DNA from: Stenomitos frigidus_A
GTDB lineage: Bacteria > Cyanobacteriota > Cyanobacteriia > Leptolyngbyales > Leptolyngbyaceae
Length of the DNA: 64,000 bases
Direction: 5' to 3'
NCBI RefSeq assembly: GCF_963877135.1
Contig: NZ_CAWNSW010000160.1
Location: 1 to 64,000 of the forward strand
Shown: positions 8,824 through 16,997 of the stretch, one piece after another
Layout: the number at the start of each line of letters is the position of its first letter
Position numbering within the stretch: the stretch's first letter is position 1
Position numbers and translations under genes: made by a program
The notes under the pieces: model-generated
Databases searched by the model: none
What the model was told of the DNA's origin: nothing
Seen by the model: only the letters and a program-made list of their open reading frames with translations

Positions 8824-8878
8824 GAACTCGCATTACCGATACTTCTCGGTGAGGTAGTTAGTGTAGTTCTCATCAGGA

Positions 8879-9085
8879 TCAAGATCTCCTGATGGTTGTT
8901 GACTCTGAGCAATCCCCCGGAAGGGGAGATAAGTTTCCCCGTTCTAGCACAAGAGAATTTTCCTGATTATGAACGCCTGAATCGGTATCAAATTCCAGGC
9001 TTCCAACGAGCTTTTCTGCCAGAAGCGTCCTGGATGCATGAGGGAGAGCGAGAAGTTCTTCGGTTAGCTGCTCAATCGATCGCAT
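8879..9085 (-). pseudogene. decayed addiction-module component (TIGR02574-like) fragment
   Basis: The minus strand from 9085 encodes SIEQLTEELLALPHASRTLL and then AEKLVGSLEFDTD, which matches the N terminus of the small addiction-module proteins found beside RelE-type toxins. After FDTD the reading degrades (SGVHNQENSLVLERGNLSPL), keeping only a trace of the usual end (PLPGD) before running out of frame. The expected toxin gene is absent. It sits beside the orphan Phd antitoxin and the restriction-modification genes. Confidence 0.6.
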
Positions 9086-9230
9086 AGATCCTCGCAGAAT
9101 AATAAGGGGTGTTTGTCGAGCGATCACCCATTTGACCTAGCTGCGACTTCTCACAAACTGATATTAACTCAAACTATATTAAAGAGCACTCACTTCTTTC
9201 CAACGGAATGTTCATTTAATAAGCGAAACC

Positions 9231-10229
9231 TCACTCAGAGGTTTGATCCAAAAACAACTCTTCAGAAGGAATCCAATTTCTTGCATAGTTATCAGCCATA
9301 ACTAACCAAGTAGAAATTCGTTCTTCGCTAGGCACAATCCTTCCCCAATATTCCTCAAAAAGTGCATCTTCAAGAGTTACAGCAGCAATTCGCATTTCAT
9401 TTTCTATATCAGCAAGTGCTCTCTTGAGATAATTCCCTCCTCTAGAACCGTCTGCTCTTAATGCAACGCTACCAGCAGAAAACAGATCACGAGCTTGCGG
9501 ACAGAGAACACCTCTATAAGTGAGCATATAACTTACAGCATCTGAGTATTTATCTTTAGCCCGCGATGGCTTTACTATTTGAGGGCATAGTATAGCTGCC
9601 TCAGCACGAAGTTGACGCTTCTCTTTCTGATCAAGGTTCATATAGATCTTGACCTGAAGAGGCAAAGAGTGTTCTTGTTCTTCTTTTTCCTCAAGCCACC
9701 ACAGTCGCTCCCCTCGCTTAAGACGTTTTCTTGCGTAAGCCCTTACATGGGTCATTTTTTGTTCGTCTGAAGCTTTGGAGAAAGCTGCATAGGTAGTCCC
9801 CATCCGCTCAAACAGGCTTTCTTCCGCAGTCATCTCGACCTCAAATCTTGGAACATGTGAGGTTCTGACATGCATAACGCAGTCGTCATACCTCCCCCAT
9901 CTAACTTCTGGCTCACCTCCCATTTTCCCAAAAATTAAGTAAATATGCTCAACAGATAAATCGCGCATACCTTCAAATATGCTGTTTGCGATGCTTCTCC
10001 ATGTATCGTTTGTTGTAAATTTAACCTCTATACCAAACTCACCTAGTGGTATATCAGGGAAGATATGAGGATGAGGTTCATAGTTAATGGTTAGACCCAT
10101 CGACGCAAGCGCATTCCTAACTTCGTCCTCAAATTGCTTTGAGGATGTAAACTTGCCACTTGTCATTATTGTTTGATTTAGTCGAGCTGTAACTTCTGAT
10201 ATGACAGCCTCGAATTCATCAATGTTCAT
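9231..10229 (-). CDS. type II restriction endonuclease, PD-(D/E)XK type
   Basis: A 332-residue protein whose N-terminal third carries a PD-(D/E)XK site: FPD (57-59) followed by FGIEVKFT with Glu68 and Lys70, then a helix with DTWRSIANSIFEG. The rest is predicted alpha/beta with no family I can name. It overlaps the upstream cytosine methyltransferase by 11 bp on the same strand, the normal arrangement of a type II restriction-modification pair, and this context supports a restriction role more than sequence similarity does. Recognition sequence cannot be read from the protein. A short hairpin (9226-9244) overlaps the stop codon. Base composition is AT-richer than flanking genes and HIP1 sites are absent, suggesting transfer. 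Confidence 0.8.
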   Translation of the reverse strand: MNIDEFEAVISEVTARLNQTIMTSGKFTSSKQFEDEVRNALASMGLTINYEPHPHIFPDIPLGEFGIEVKFTTNDTWRSIANSIFEGMRDLSVEHIYLIFGKMGGEPEVRWGRYDDCVMHVRTSHVPRFEVEMTAEESLFERMGTTYAAFSKASDEQKMTHVRAYARKRLKRGERLWWLEEKEEQEHSLPLQVKIYMNLDQKEKRQLRAEAAILCPQIVKPSRAKDKYSDAVSYMLTYRGVLCPQARDLFSAGSVALRADGSRGGNYLKRALADIENEMRIAAVTLEDALFEEYWGRIVPSEERISTWLVMADNYARNWIPSEELFLDQTSE

Positions 10230-11238
10230 TTAGTGCAGCAAGTACAGCCTTGCCAATATGCCATGATAGAACGGGCGGAACAGCATTACCGATTTGCCTC
10301 TCTGTTTCTCGAAGCTTAGACTGAAAAATAAACTTATCCGGAAAAGACTGAATACGTGCCGCCTCCCGCATAGAAATTCTCCTTGTTTGATTGTAGTGGA
10401 ACTGTATGTTCCCGTGGCATTCTGCGCGTATTGTGTAGCCTGGTCTGTCGGCTTTCAAGCATCTGTCGCCTTGCTCGGGGCTTCGGTTTGCTTTGCTCCA
10501 AATATGATTTACTGATTCATCCTCTGGCATTTTCTCTAAGTCAGCTATCGCCTGTTGAGCTGTAATATGCTCACTTTTTGAAAGAACTGCCTTTGGAGGC
10601 TCAAAATTTATTCCTGGTTGTGTTCCTATAATAAAAACTCTATCTCTAGTTTGAGGAACTCCAAAGTCTGCTGCGTGATAGAGTTTGTAATCAACTTTGT
10701 AGCCAATGCTTGAAAAGTCTGATATAACTTTTTCCAAAGACACTTTGTTATTTTTCATAAGCAGTCCTTTCACATTTTCGGCTACAAATATTTTTGGTTC
10801 TAGCCTTCGTACTGCTTCAACCATTGCTTTGTAAAGCCCACTTCTACTACCGCCAACACCAGCCTGTTTACCATTTACAGATATATCTTGACAAGGAAAG
10901 CCACCAACAATTACGTCAGCAGTCTTAGGCATAGTACTCATTAGATCCCAAATATCACCACAAACTATTTCTTTACCAAGATTATGCTTGTAACTTCTGC
11001 AAGCAAACTCATTGATGTCATTTGCCCACACAATATCGAAAGCGAGGCGTTTATACCATTTATCTAAAAATCTAAACCCGCCAGATATACCTAAATCCAT
11101 ACCGCCGCAACCAGAGAAAAGAGAAACGACGCTTGCTCGCGCTGGTTTAATGCGAAGCACTCTTTGCACTTGCCGCGAACCACTCAATGGTAAAACATCA
11201 GCAAAGCTCGGCTTACCCATCCCTACGTCGTTCAACAT
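10219..11238 (-). CDS. DNA (cytosine-5)-methyltransferase
   Basis: A 339-residue C5-cytosine methyltransferase that would protect host DNA from the partner nuclease. Motif I is VVSLFSGCGGMDLG (37-50), motif IV is GGFPCQDIS with catalytic Cys116, motif VI is AENVKGLL (153-160), motif VIII is QTRDRVFIIG, and motifs IX-X are RRISMREAARIQSFPD and QIGNAVPP. The target-recognition region between VIII and IX is short, so specificity is probably 4-6 bases, but I cannot assign it. The protein has an unusual 35-residue leader before motif I. The methyltransferase is upstream of the nuclease gene, so it would be made first on entry to a new host. Confidence 0.93.
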   Translation of the reverse strand: MLNDVGMGKPSFADVLPLSGSRQVQRVLRIKPARASVVSLFSGCGGMDLGISGGFRFLDKWYKRLAFDIVWANDINEFACRSYKHNLGKEIVCGDIWDLMSTMPKTADVIVGGFPCQDISVNGKQAGVGGSRSGLYKAMVEAVRRLEPKIFVAENVKGLLMKNNKVSLEKVISDFSSIGYKVDYKLYHAADFGVPQTRDRVFIIGTQPGINFEPPKAVLSKSEHITAQQAIADLEKMPEDESVNHIWSKANRSPEQGDRCLKADRPGYTIRAECHGNIQFHYNQTRRISMREAARIQSFPDKFIFQSKLRETERQIGNAVPPVLSWHIGKAVLAALNEH

Positions 11239-11417
11239 GCTACTTAACTGAACCCACCTTACTTAATAGAGGCGATAATAGTACAAAAAGTGAGTCAGGG
11301 GGCAAAACCATCATTTATTTATACGCTCAAGAGCGACCCTCCTTAGAAAGCTAAATACTTACAGAATCGCGATTTTTTATGAATGCTATTCTTTACCCAA
11401 ACATAGCGATCGCCCCT

Positions 11418-13391
11418 TCACACCTTCACCACAACACCTTTACTTTCTACAGCCGATCGCCCCACAGCACACAAAGCATAGGTTCCTGACGGCAGGGTAG
11501 TTTTTGTCGTTGCAACGGGAAGAATCTGTTGCAATGTCCAGTTTGTACCGTTTTGCTGGTAGAGTGACCAGCCGCGAATGTCTTGGGTGGAGGCATTCCA
11601 GATCAGCGTCCCGTTGCTAGCGTGAACGCCAGTGGGGTTAGCGGGTGGCGTTGAGGTCAGCCAGGGCATAGAAGGAGGAAGGGCGCGGTTGGCGTAGGTT
11701 TCTGTGCGGAAGCGATCGCCAATCCCTTGATGATTTGCCGTTAGTGCTTTTGCGCTAAAAAACACGTTGCCCAGTGCCAGTTGAGGTGTGAGCTGCCGAG
11801 TCAGGTCAATCTGGTTCAGAATTTCGGACAGATCCCACTGGTTGCCGCTCAAGGCACCCAAATTGTTACCAGGGTAAAGATGTCGCTGTTTGGGGTTGTT
11901 GTCCGTCCACCAGCGCAGCAAGATGGGATAGCTTTGTGCCGTCGCATCAATCCGCCAGTAAAGCTGAGGCGAAAGGTAATCCACCCAACCTTCCTGCAAC
12001 CATTTGAGGGAATCGGCATAAAGCTGGTTGTAGGCATCCAGTCCCTGGATTTGCGGCGGCTGACCAGGACGATAAATACCAAACGGGCTGATGCCAAATT
12101 TGACGTGTGGTTTTGCGGCACGAATGCTCGTAAAAAGACGTTGAATGAGGCGATTCACATTGTCTCGTCGCCAGTCTGCCAGAGACAGCGAACCACCACC
12201 CGTTTTGTACGCCTGATAGGTTTTGTCATCGGGGAAGGTTTGTCCGGCGATCGGGTACGGGTAAAAATAATCATCCAGATGAATGCCATCCACATCGTAC
12301 CGACGCACCACATCGAGAATGACATTCGTGGTGCGGTCTTGCACCACCTTTGCGCCAGGGTCCATCCAAAGCTGCTTATCCCAGCGGTACACCACATCGG
12401 GGTTCGTCACCGCCATATGCGGGCTGACATTGACGATGCGTTCAGACGTGCGGGCGCGGTAGGGATTAAACCAGGCGTGCAGTTCAATATTGCGCTGATG
12501 GGCTTGAGCGATCGCAAACTCCAGGGGATCATAAAACGGGTCTGGTGCTTTGCCCTGTGTGCCCGTCAGCCAGAAACTCCAGGGTTCCAGCGACGATCGG
12601 TAAAGCGCATCGCCTTCGGGGCGCACCTGTAAGATCAGCGCATTCAAGTTCAACGCCTGCATGCGATCCAGAATGCCGATCAGTTCTGCCTGCTGCTGCT
12701 GAGTGGAAAGCCCTGCCTTAGAGGGAAAATCGCCATTCCAAACACAGGCAACCCAGGCAGCACGAAATTCTCGTGTGTGCGACACGCTTACTGTTTTCAC
12801 CCATGGCACGATCGCGCTGGAGTCGATCGCAGGTGCCTTCCCTAGCGCAACCAAACATTGATAGACAAAGGCGGCAATTTCAGCGCGAGTAGCAGGTTGG
12901 GTGGGTCGCAGTCGGCGCAAATCAGGATGGTTAACGACGATTTCGTTCGCCGTGGCTGCCGCGATCGCGTCGATCGCCCAACCCGCAATCTGAGCACTGT
13001 CTTGATAAAGCTCTGCTAGTGTCACAGAAGACTCCGACGGCAAACCCAGCCCACCGATTAACGCTGACAATGCCTGCACTCTCGGAATGTTTTCATTCGG
13101 GCGGAACTGCTGTCCCGGATAGCCGGTTAAAAAGCCACCTTCGTACGATCTACGAATGGCACCGGCTGCCCAATGAGTTGTCGGTACATCAACAAACGGC
13201 ACGTAGGGACGGGTAGCAGACGGGCTAAACGCCGCTTGCAAAACAGAGGCAAACTCTGCCCGACTCATCGCGCGTTCGGGACGAAACGACCCATCTTCAA
13301 AGCCGCGCATGATGTTGCGTTGCGCCAACCCTTCAATAAAGGGACGCGCCCAATGGGTTTGAGTATCAGGGAAACCAGAAGAAGCGACCAT
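11418..13391 (-). CDS. SLH-domain protein with family 10 glycosyl-hydrolase-like (GHL10) domain
   Basis: A 657-residue protein. Residues 5-180 hold three S-layer homology repeats (FPDTQTHWARPFIEGLAQ, FVDVPTTHWAAGAIR, LYQDSAQIAGWAIDAI with MSRAEF/TRAEIA motifs). Residues 205-530 match the GHL10/DUF187 barrel, with FRAAWVACVWNGDFPS, LILQVRPEGDALY, ELHAWFNPYRA, DGIHLDDYFYPYP and GISPFGIYRPGQ. The C terminus has a beta-sandwich segment. Such proteins are thought to act on cell-wall or surface glycans while bound through SLH repeats. No signal peptide is visible from this ATG, and the TTG three codons earlier does not add one; how it leaves the cell is open. Confidence 0.85.
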   Translation of the reverse strand: MVASSGFPDTQTHWARPFIEGLAQRNIMRGFEDGSFRPERAMSRAEFASVLQAAFSPSATRPYVPFVDVPTTHWAAGAIRRSYEGGFLTGYPGQQFRPNENIPRVQALSALIGGLGLPSESSVTLAELYQDSAQIAGWAIDAIAAATANEIVVNHPDLRRLRPTQPATRAEIAAFVYQCLVALGKAPAIDSSAIVPWVKTVSVSHTREFRAAWVACVWNGDFPSKAGLSTQQQQAELIGILDRMQALNLNALILQVRPEGDALYRSSLEPWSFWLTGTQGKAPDPFYDPLEFAIAQAHQRNIELHAWFNPYRARTSERIVNVSPHMAVTNPDVVYRWDKQLWMDPGAKVVQDRTTNVILDVVRRYDVDGIHLDDYFYPYPIAGQTFPDDKTYQAYKTGGGSLSLADWRRDNVNRLIQRLFTSIRAAKPHVKFGISPFGIYRPGQPPQIQGLDAYNQLYADSLKWLQEGWVDYLSPQLYWRIDATAQSYPILLRWWTDNNPKQRHLYPGNNLGALSGNQWDLSEILNQIDLTRQLTPQLALGNVFFSAKALTANHQGIGDRFRTETYANRALPPSMPWLTSTPPANPTGVHASNGTLIWNASTQDIRGWSLYQQNGTNWTLQQILPVATTKTTLPSGTYALCAVGRSAVESKGVVVKV

Positions 13392-13444
13392 ACGCAGCAA
13401 TTTTTGAGTTCATTATCCTCCAAAGCTTGCGCAGAAACCTTCAC

Positions 13445-13511
13445 AGAAACCGGGTTTCTTACAAGACGATGCTGTTTAAACAAGCAGGTTGTTTTCAGAA
13501 ACCCGGTTTCT
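13445..13511. repeat. inverted pair of AGAAACCGGGTTTCT sites
   Basis: AGAAACCGGGTTTCT at 13445-13459 and its reverse complement AGAAACCCGGTTTCT at 13497-13511 flank a 37-bp core. The same arrangement with a 38-bp core occurs at 14836-14903. Each 15-mer is itself nearly palindromic. Confidence 0.9.
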
Positions 13512-13512
13512 A

Positions 13513-14235
13513 CTACAAATCTAGAGACATCTGTTGCGGCGATGATTCATCTGGCGGTGCTGGCTGGTCGATCGCTGGACCCGATGCCAACTTGTGAGCA
13601 TGGCGAGTCGTTTCCGGTAGCCGGTATTTGGTGGTGCAGCGCATGACATACGCGATCGCCGTTTCGAGACTCACCCGATGTCCCGGGGAAATATACAGCG
13701 GTTTGGTGCCGGGACGCGTTCTCAACGCCGCACCAATGGTTTCGCCTTTGTGAATCAGCGGTTGCCAACTGCCACGATCGTCCGCCAACTCGGCATGTTT
13801 GCCCACCAGCAGAGATTTTGCCACGCCGATCGCAGGCACATTTGCTAAAAGCCCGATATGGCAGGCAATCCCAAAACGACGAGGGTGAGCGATACCCTGA
13901 CCATCACACAGCAGCAAGTCTGGAATCACCGTAATCTTTGCCAGCGCATCCAGCACCGCAGGCACTTCCCGAAAGGAAAGGAAGCCGGGAATGTAGGGAA
14001 AGGTCGTGGGGCGACGGGCGATCGCCCGATCCTGCACTTGCAAATCGTCCAGATTGAGCACGGCGATCGCGGCACGAGTCACAGTGCCATCGCACTCAAA
14101 GCCCACATCGACACCCGCAACATGACGAATCGTGCTGAAGTCATCGATCGTCACAATATCCTTGCGGAGTGATTGCTGAATAGCGGTTGCCTCTTCTGCC
14201 GTTAGCACCCATTCGTGGCGTTGGATGATGTGCAT
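13513..14235 (-). CDS. nfi: endonuclease V (deoxyinosine 3' endonuclease)
   Basis: Repair endonuclease that nicks DNA one base 3' of deoxyinosine, a product of adenine deamination. The metal-binding residues are all visible: Asp43 in GVDVGF, Glu90 in GFLSFRE and Asp111 in LLCDGQG; the strand-separating wedge PYIPG lies at 80-84. HPRRFGIACHIG and IGVAKSLLVG complete the family signature. The 240-residue length is normal. The last 30 residues (GPAIDQPAPPDES) are a variable tail. It is the fourth repair protein in the first 14 kb, but it is not in an operon with the others; palindromic repeats and purine-rich tracts separate it from its neighbours. Confidence 0.93.
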   Translation of the reverse strand: MHIIQRHEWVLTAEEATAIQQSLRKDIVTIDDFSTIRHVAGVDVGFECDGTVTRAAIAVLNLDDLQVQDRAIARRPTTFPYIPGFLSFREVPAVLDALAKITVIPDLLLCDGQGIAHPRRFGIACHIGLLANVPAIGVAKSLLVGKHAELADDRGSWQPLIHKGETIGAALRTRPGTKPLYISPGHRVSLETAIAYVMRCTTKYRLPETTRHAHKLASGPAIDQPAPPDESSPQQMSLDL

Positions 14236-14320
14236 GGGGGAAAGAGGGGAGGAGTGAGGGGGGAGGAGTGAGGGGGAGGCAGGGGAAGCAGAGGAAGAAA
14301 GGCGAAAGATACAAGGTGTC
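14235..14320. repeat. purine-rich low-complexity tract (GGGGAGGAGTGAG-type units)
   Basis: The plus strand reads as repeated GGGGAGGAGTGAGG-like units followed by GGCAGGGGAAGCAGAGGAAG. The complementary CTCCCCT heptamers recur inside radA at about 16290-16340. It lies between endonuclease V and the DUF2141 gene. Confidence 0.7.
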
Positions 14321-14331
14321 GGGTGAATGGG

Positions 14332-14799
14332 CTACTTTGGGGGTGGGTACTTAATCTTAATTTTGATGGTTTCAGTCGCACCTGCCAGAAGGAAGACGCA
14401 GTCGCCATAGCGGGTGAGATCTTGGCGAGTGATGGGATTGTTGGAGAAGCCGTAGCCTTCGGTGGGGATGCCCTTAGTGTTGCGGTTGAGGACGCGATCG
14501 CCATTCAGATCTTGAAAGACAGCAATGGCATAGCTACCCGATGCAACATCTTTGAGCGTGATTTTGAGCGGATCTTCGGTAATCTTGATGCATCGACGTA
14601 CGACGGCATTCTTATCGTTGTCAGGAAAGTCGAAACTGCTGGAGAAAAGCTTGAAGCAGAGTTCACCTTTCTGATTTTTCAAGCCATCAATTTCAATGGT
14701 CAAGTTGCTTTTAAGTTCAGCGCTTGCGATCGGTGCCAGTATCAGGCTGGAAAGTGTTAGTAGGGCGATCGCGTCTATTCTAATTTTTAACTCAAACAT
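14332..14799 (-). CDS. DUF2141 family exported protein
   Basis: A 155-residue protein with a Sec signal peptide (MFELKIRIDAIALLTLSSLI, cleavage after IASA). The mature part has the DUF2141 pattern: LTIEIDGLKNQKGELCFKLF near the start, GSYAIAVFQDLNGDRVLNRN in the middle, and the family signature GIPTEGYGFSNNP. It is a single beta-sandwich of periplasmic or extracellular type; its function is unknown in the family. A longer start nine codons upstream is possible but the chosen ATG gives a standard signal peptide. Cys residues in CFKLF, RRCIK and GDCVF might form a disulfide outside the cytosol. Confidence 0.82.
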   Translation of the reverse strand: MFELKIRIDAIALLTLSSLILAPIASAELKSNLTIEIDGLKNQKGELCFKLFSSSFDFPDNDKNAVVRRCIKITEDPLKITLKDVASGSYAIAVFQDLNGDRVLNRNTKGIPTEGYGFSNNPITRQDLTRYGDCVFLLAGATETIKIKIKYPPPK

Positions 14800-14835
14800 G
14801 CCGATTCTCTTCACCCTCAAAGACACCTTCTTGAA

Positions 14836-14903
14836 AGAAACCGGGTTTCTGGATGCAACTTACATACTCAAACGACAATTGCTCATGGAGAAACCCGGTT
14901 TCT
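14836..14903. repeat. second inverted pair of AGAAACCGGGTTTCT sites
   Basis: AGAAACCGGGTTTCT (14836-14850) and AGAAACCCGGTTTCT (14889-14903) enclose 38 bp, repeating the architecture at 13445-13511. The cores differ in sequence, so only the end sites and spacing are conserved. Confidence 0.9.
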
Positions 14904-14918
14904 GCGTCAGCTTGGTTG

Positions 14919-15140
14919 TTACTCTCCTCGCTGTCCGTTCCCACCGTACCGATCCTGAAGGGTTGCTCTTAACTCAGCAATGGCTTGAGCATTGGCGGCA
15001 ATTTGCTGAGCATTTTCCTGTTGAATCTGAACGGTTTCTTGCTGTCGTCGGGCAATCAGCAGCAGGATTTCGTTAATCTGGGCAATCGCAGCGTTATGAT
15101 GGGCGACGGTTTGTTCTAGTGAGGATGATTGATCGGTCAT
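14919..15140 (-). CDS. small coiled-coil hypothetical protein
   Basis: A 73-residue protein dominated by one amphipathic helix (SLEQTVAHHNAAIAQINEIL, then ARRQQETVQIQQENAQQIAA) with heptad-like hydrophobic spacing and many Gln and Ala. The ends are polar (MTDQSSS and DRYGGNGQRGE). It is likely to oligomerise. The gene lies 44 bp downstream of the radA stop on the same strand and could be co-transcribed with it. No family is recognised; coding status rests on the coherent coiled coil and ATG start. Confidence 0.55.
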   Translation of the reverse strand: MTDQSSSLEQTVAHHNAAIAQINEILLLIARRQQETVQIQQENAQQIAANAQAIAELRATLQDRYGGNGQRGE

Positions 15141-15184
15141 AGCGTTACCGGCTCAAGATAGACCCATTTTAGGCGGTCTTGCCA

Positions 15185-16798
15185 TTAATCCGTTTCATCA
15201 TCAGTTTGATCTGTGGACTCATTAGTAGCCTTCTTGCCTGCCAGGGCGATCGCAATCGCATCCACGACTCTGGCAACGGGAAAAACCTCAATGCCAAGAT
15301 CCGGTAGCACCTGACCTTTGGGGACGATCGCCTGCTTGAAGCCCAATTTCGCCGCTTCCTTTAGCCGTAGCTCCATTTGCGAAACCGGACGTACTTGTCC
15401 ACCCAAACCCACTTCGCCAATTAGCACCATCCGTGGATCAACCACCCGATCGCGGAAGCTCGCTACCACCGCGATCGCCACGCCCAAATCAGCGGCAGGT
15501 TCTCCCACACTCAAGCCACCGGACGATGCAACATAGGCATCCAGTTTAGAAAGGGGAATCCCCACGCGCTTTTCTAACACTGCCAGAATTTGCAGGAGTC
15601 GATTATATTCAATTCCAGTCGTCGATCGTCGAGGTGAACTGTAGCTGGTCGGACTCACCAGCGCTTGCAACTCAACGACAATCGGGCGTGTCCCTTCGCA
15701 AGCAACGATCGTTGCGCTACCCGACGAGAACTCATCCCGATTGCCTAAAAAGAGTTCCGATGGATTGAGTACTTCCTGCAAGCCCTGATCCACCATCTCA
15801 AACACACCAATTTCGTGAGTTGCCCCAAAGCGATTTTTCACCGATCGCAGCAATCGATGGCTGGCGAAGCGATCGCCCTCAAAGTACAGCACCGTATCCA
15901 CCAGATGTTCCAGCACCTTGGGTCCCGCGATCGCCCCTTCCTTCGTCACATGCCCTACAATAAAGAGCGTAATATTCTGCCGCTTCGCCATCTGCATCAG
16001 CACCGACGTACATTCCCGCACCTGCGCCACTGACCCCGGAGCCGACGACAACGCACTGAAGTACAGCGCCTGAATACTGTCAATCACTGCTACATGAGGC
16101 TTCAGCGACTCCAACTCGGCGAGGATAGTGTCGAGGTCGGTTTCGGGCAAAAGGTAGAGTTGGGAAGATGGGGTGTCGGGTATCGGGTGTCGGGTGTCGG
16201 GAAGCGTTTTGAGTTTTGAGTTCCGAGCCGCGTCTGATTCCTGACCGCTGACCGCTGCTAACTCCTCTCCCCTGCTTCTCTGCCCCCGCTGCTCCCTTTG
16301 CTCTCCCCTCTCCCCTCTCCCCTCTCCTCCCCTCTCCTCCCCCACCCCCAACCGCTGCGCCCTCAACTTCACTTGCTGGGCAGACTCTTCGGCACAAACG
16401 TAGAGAGTGCGATAGGTTTGAGAGAGTCGATTGGCGGTTTGTAGCAGCAGGGTGGATTTGCCAATGCCTGGATCGCCACCAATCAGCACCAGGGAACCGG
16501 GGACGATGCCGCCACCGAGGACACGATCGAGTTCGCTATAGCCTGAAGACAAACGGGCTTGGGGATGATCGGAGATTTGCGCCAGCGTCAGGGCCGCTTT
16601 GGGTTGAGCAGGTGTTTGGCAAGTGCTACTAGAGCGCCCACCGAGGCGAGCAGCACCGGGACGGGCGGCTGTGTTTGTGACGGGTGCAACCTGTTCTTCG
16701 AGTGAGTTCCAGCTATTGCAGGCGGGGCATTTTCCAAAGTATTGAGAAGACTCTGCACCACATTGGTTACAAACGTAGTGCGATCGCAATTTGGGCAT
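15185..16798 (-). CDS. radA: DNA repair protein RadA with in-frame repeat insertion
   Basis: RecA-like ATPase that drives branch migration in recombinational repair. The 537 residues include the zinc finger with Cys10, Cys13, Cys24 and Cys27, Walker A GGDPGIGKST (107-116), the RadA-specific KNRFG motif (KNRFGATHEIG) and the Lon-protease-like C-terminal domain. The usual length is about 450-460. The excess comes from residues about 154-212, between RLGV and LYLLPETDLDTILAELE, a Gly/Arg/Glu/Gln-rich then polar stretch. The DNA beneath (about 16163-16339) is heptamer repeat sequence of the type found between genes here. The frame is intact on both sides, so the protein is probably functional with a flexible loop. 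rpaB is divergent. Confidence 0.93.
   Translation of the reverse strand: MPKLRSHYVCNQCGAESSQYFGKCPACNSWNSLEEQVAPVTNTAARPGAARLGGRSSSTCQTPAQPKAALTLAQISDHPQARLSSGYSELDRVLGGGIVPGSLVLIGGDPGIGKSTLLLQTANRLSQTYRTLYVCAEESAQQVKLRAQRLGVGEERGGEGRGERGEQREQRGQRSRGEELAAVSGQESDAARNSKLKTLPDTRHPIPDTPSSQLYLLPETDLDTILAELESLKPHVAVIDSIQALYFSALSSAPGSVAQVRECTSVLMQMAKRQNITLFIVGHVTKEGAIAGPKVLEHLVDTVLYFEGDRFASHRLLRSVKNRFGATHEIGVFEMVDQGLQEVLNPSELFLGNRDEFSSGSATIVACEGTRPIVVELQALVSPTSYSSPRRSTTGIEYNRLLQILAVLEKRVGIPLSKLDAYVASSGGLSVGEPAADLGVAIAVVASFRDRVVDPRMVLIGEVGLGGQVRPVSQMELRLKEAAKLGFKQAIVPKGQVLPDLGIEVFPVARVVDAIAIALAGKKATNESTDQTDDETD
16163..16339 (-). repeat. composite heptamer repeat array embedded in radA
   Basis: On the plus strand the segment is built of several different heptamer families in series: GGGTGTC/GGGTATC units (16163-16201), TTTTGAG twice (about 16206-16220), CTGACCG units (about 16246-16256), and CTCCCCT units to 16339. 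Its length keeps the radA frame open and adds about 58 codons. Confidence 0.85.
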
Positions 16799-16997
16799 GT
16801 TTGATGATGAGATGTTAAGAGTATGTTCAGAAACGATCGCGCTAACAAGCTAAATATTAAGAAAGTCTGAAGCGCTTTGAGGGAGAGAATTTTAGCGGTT
16901 CAAACTGGGCTGCATCGGCTACTATCTTTGGGTACTATCTTTAATGATAAAGTACAGAAATTAATGATTCTAAAATTAGCTTAAGGAGTCTATCAAC

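Noticed and set aside
13173..13646. 157-codon plus-strand frame across the end of endonuclease V and the SLH gene
   Set aside because: It is antisense to two well-supported genes and runs through the AGAAACC repeats.
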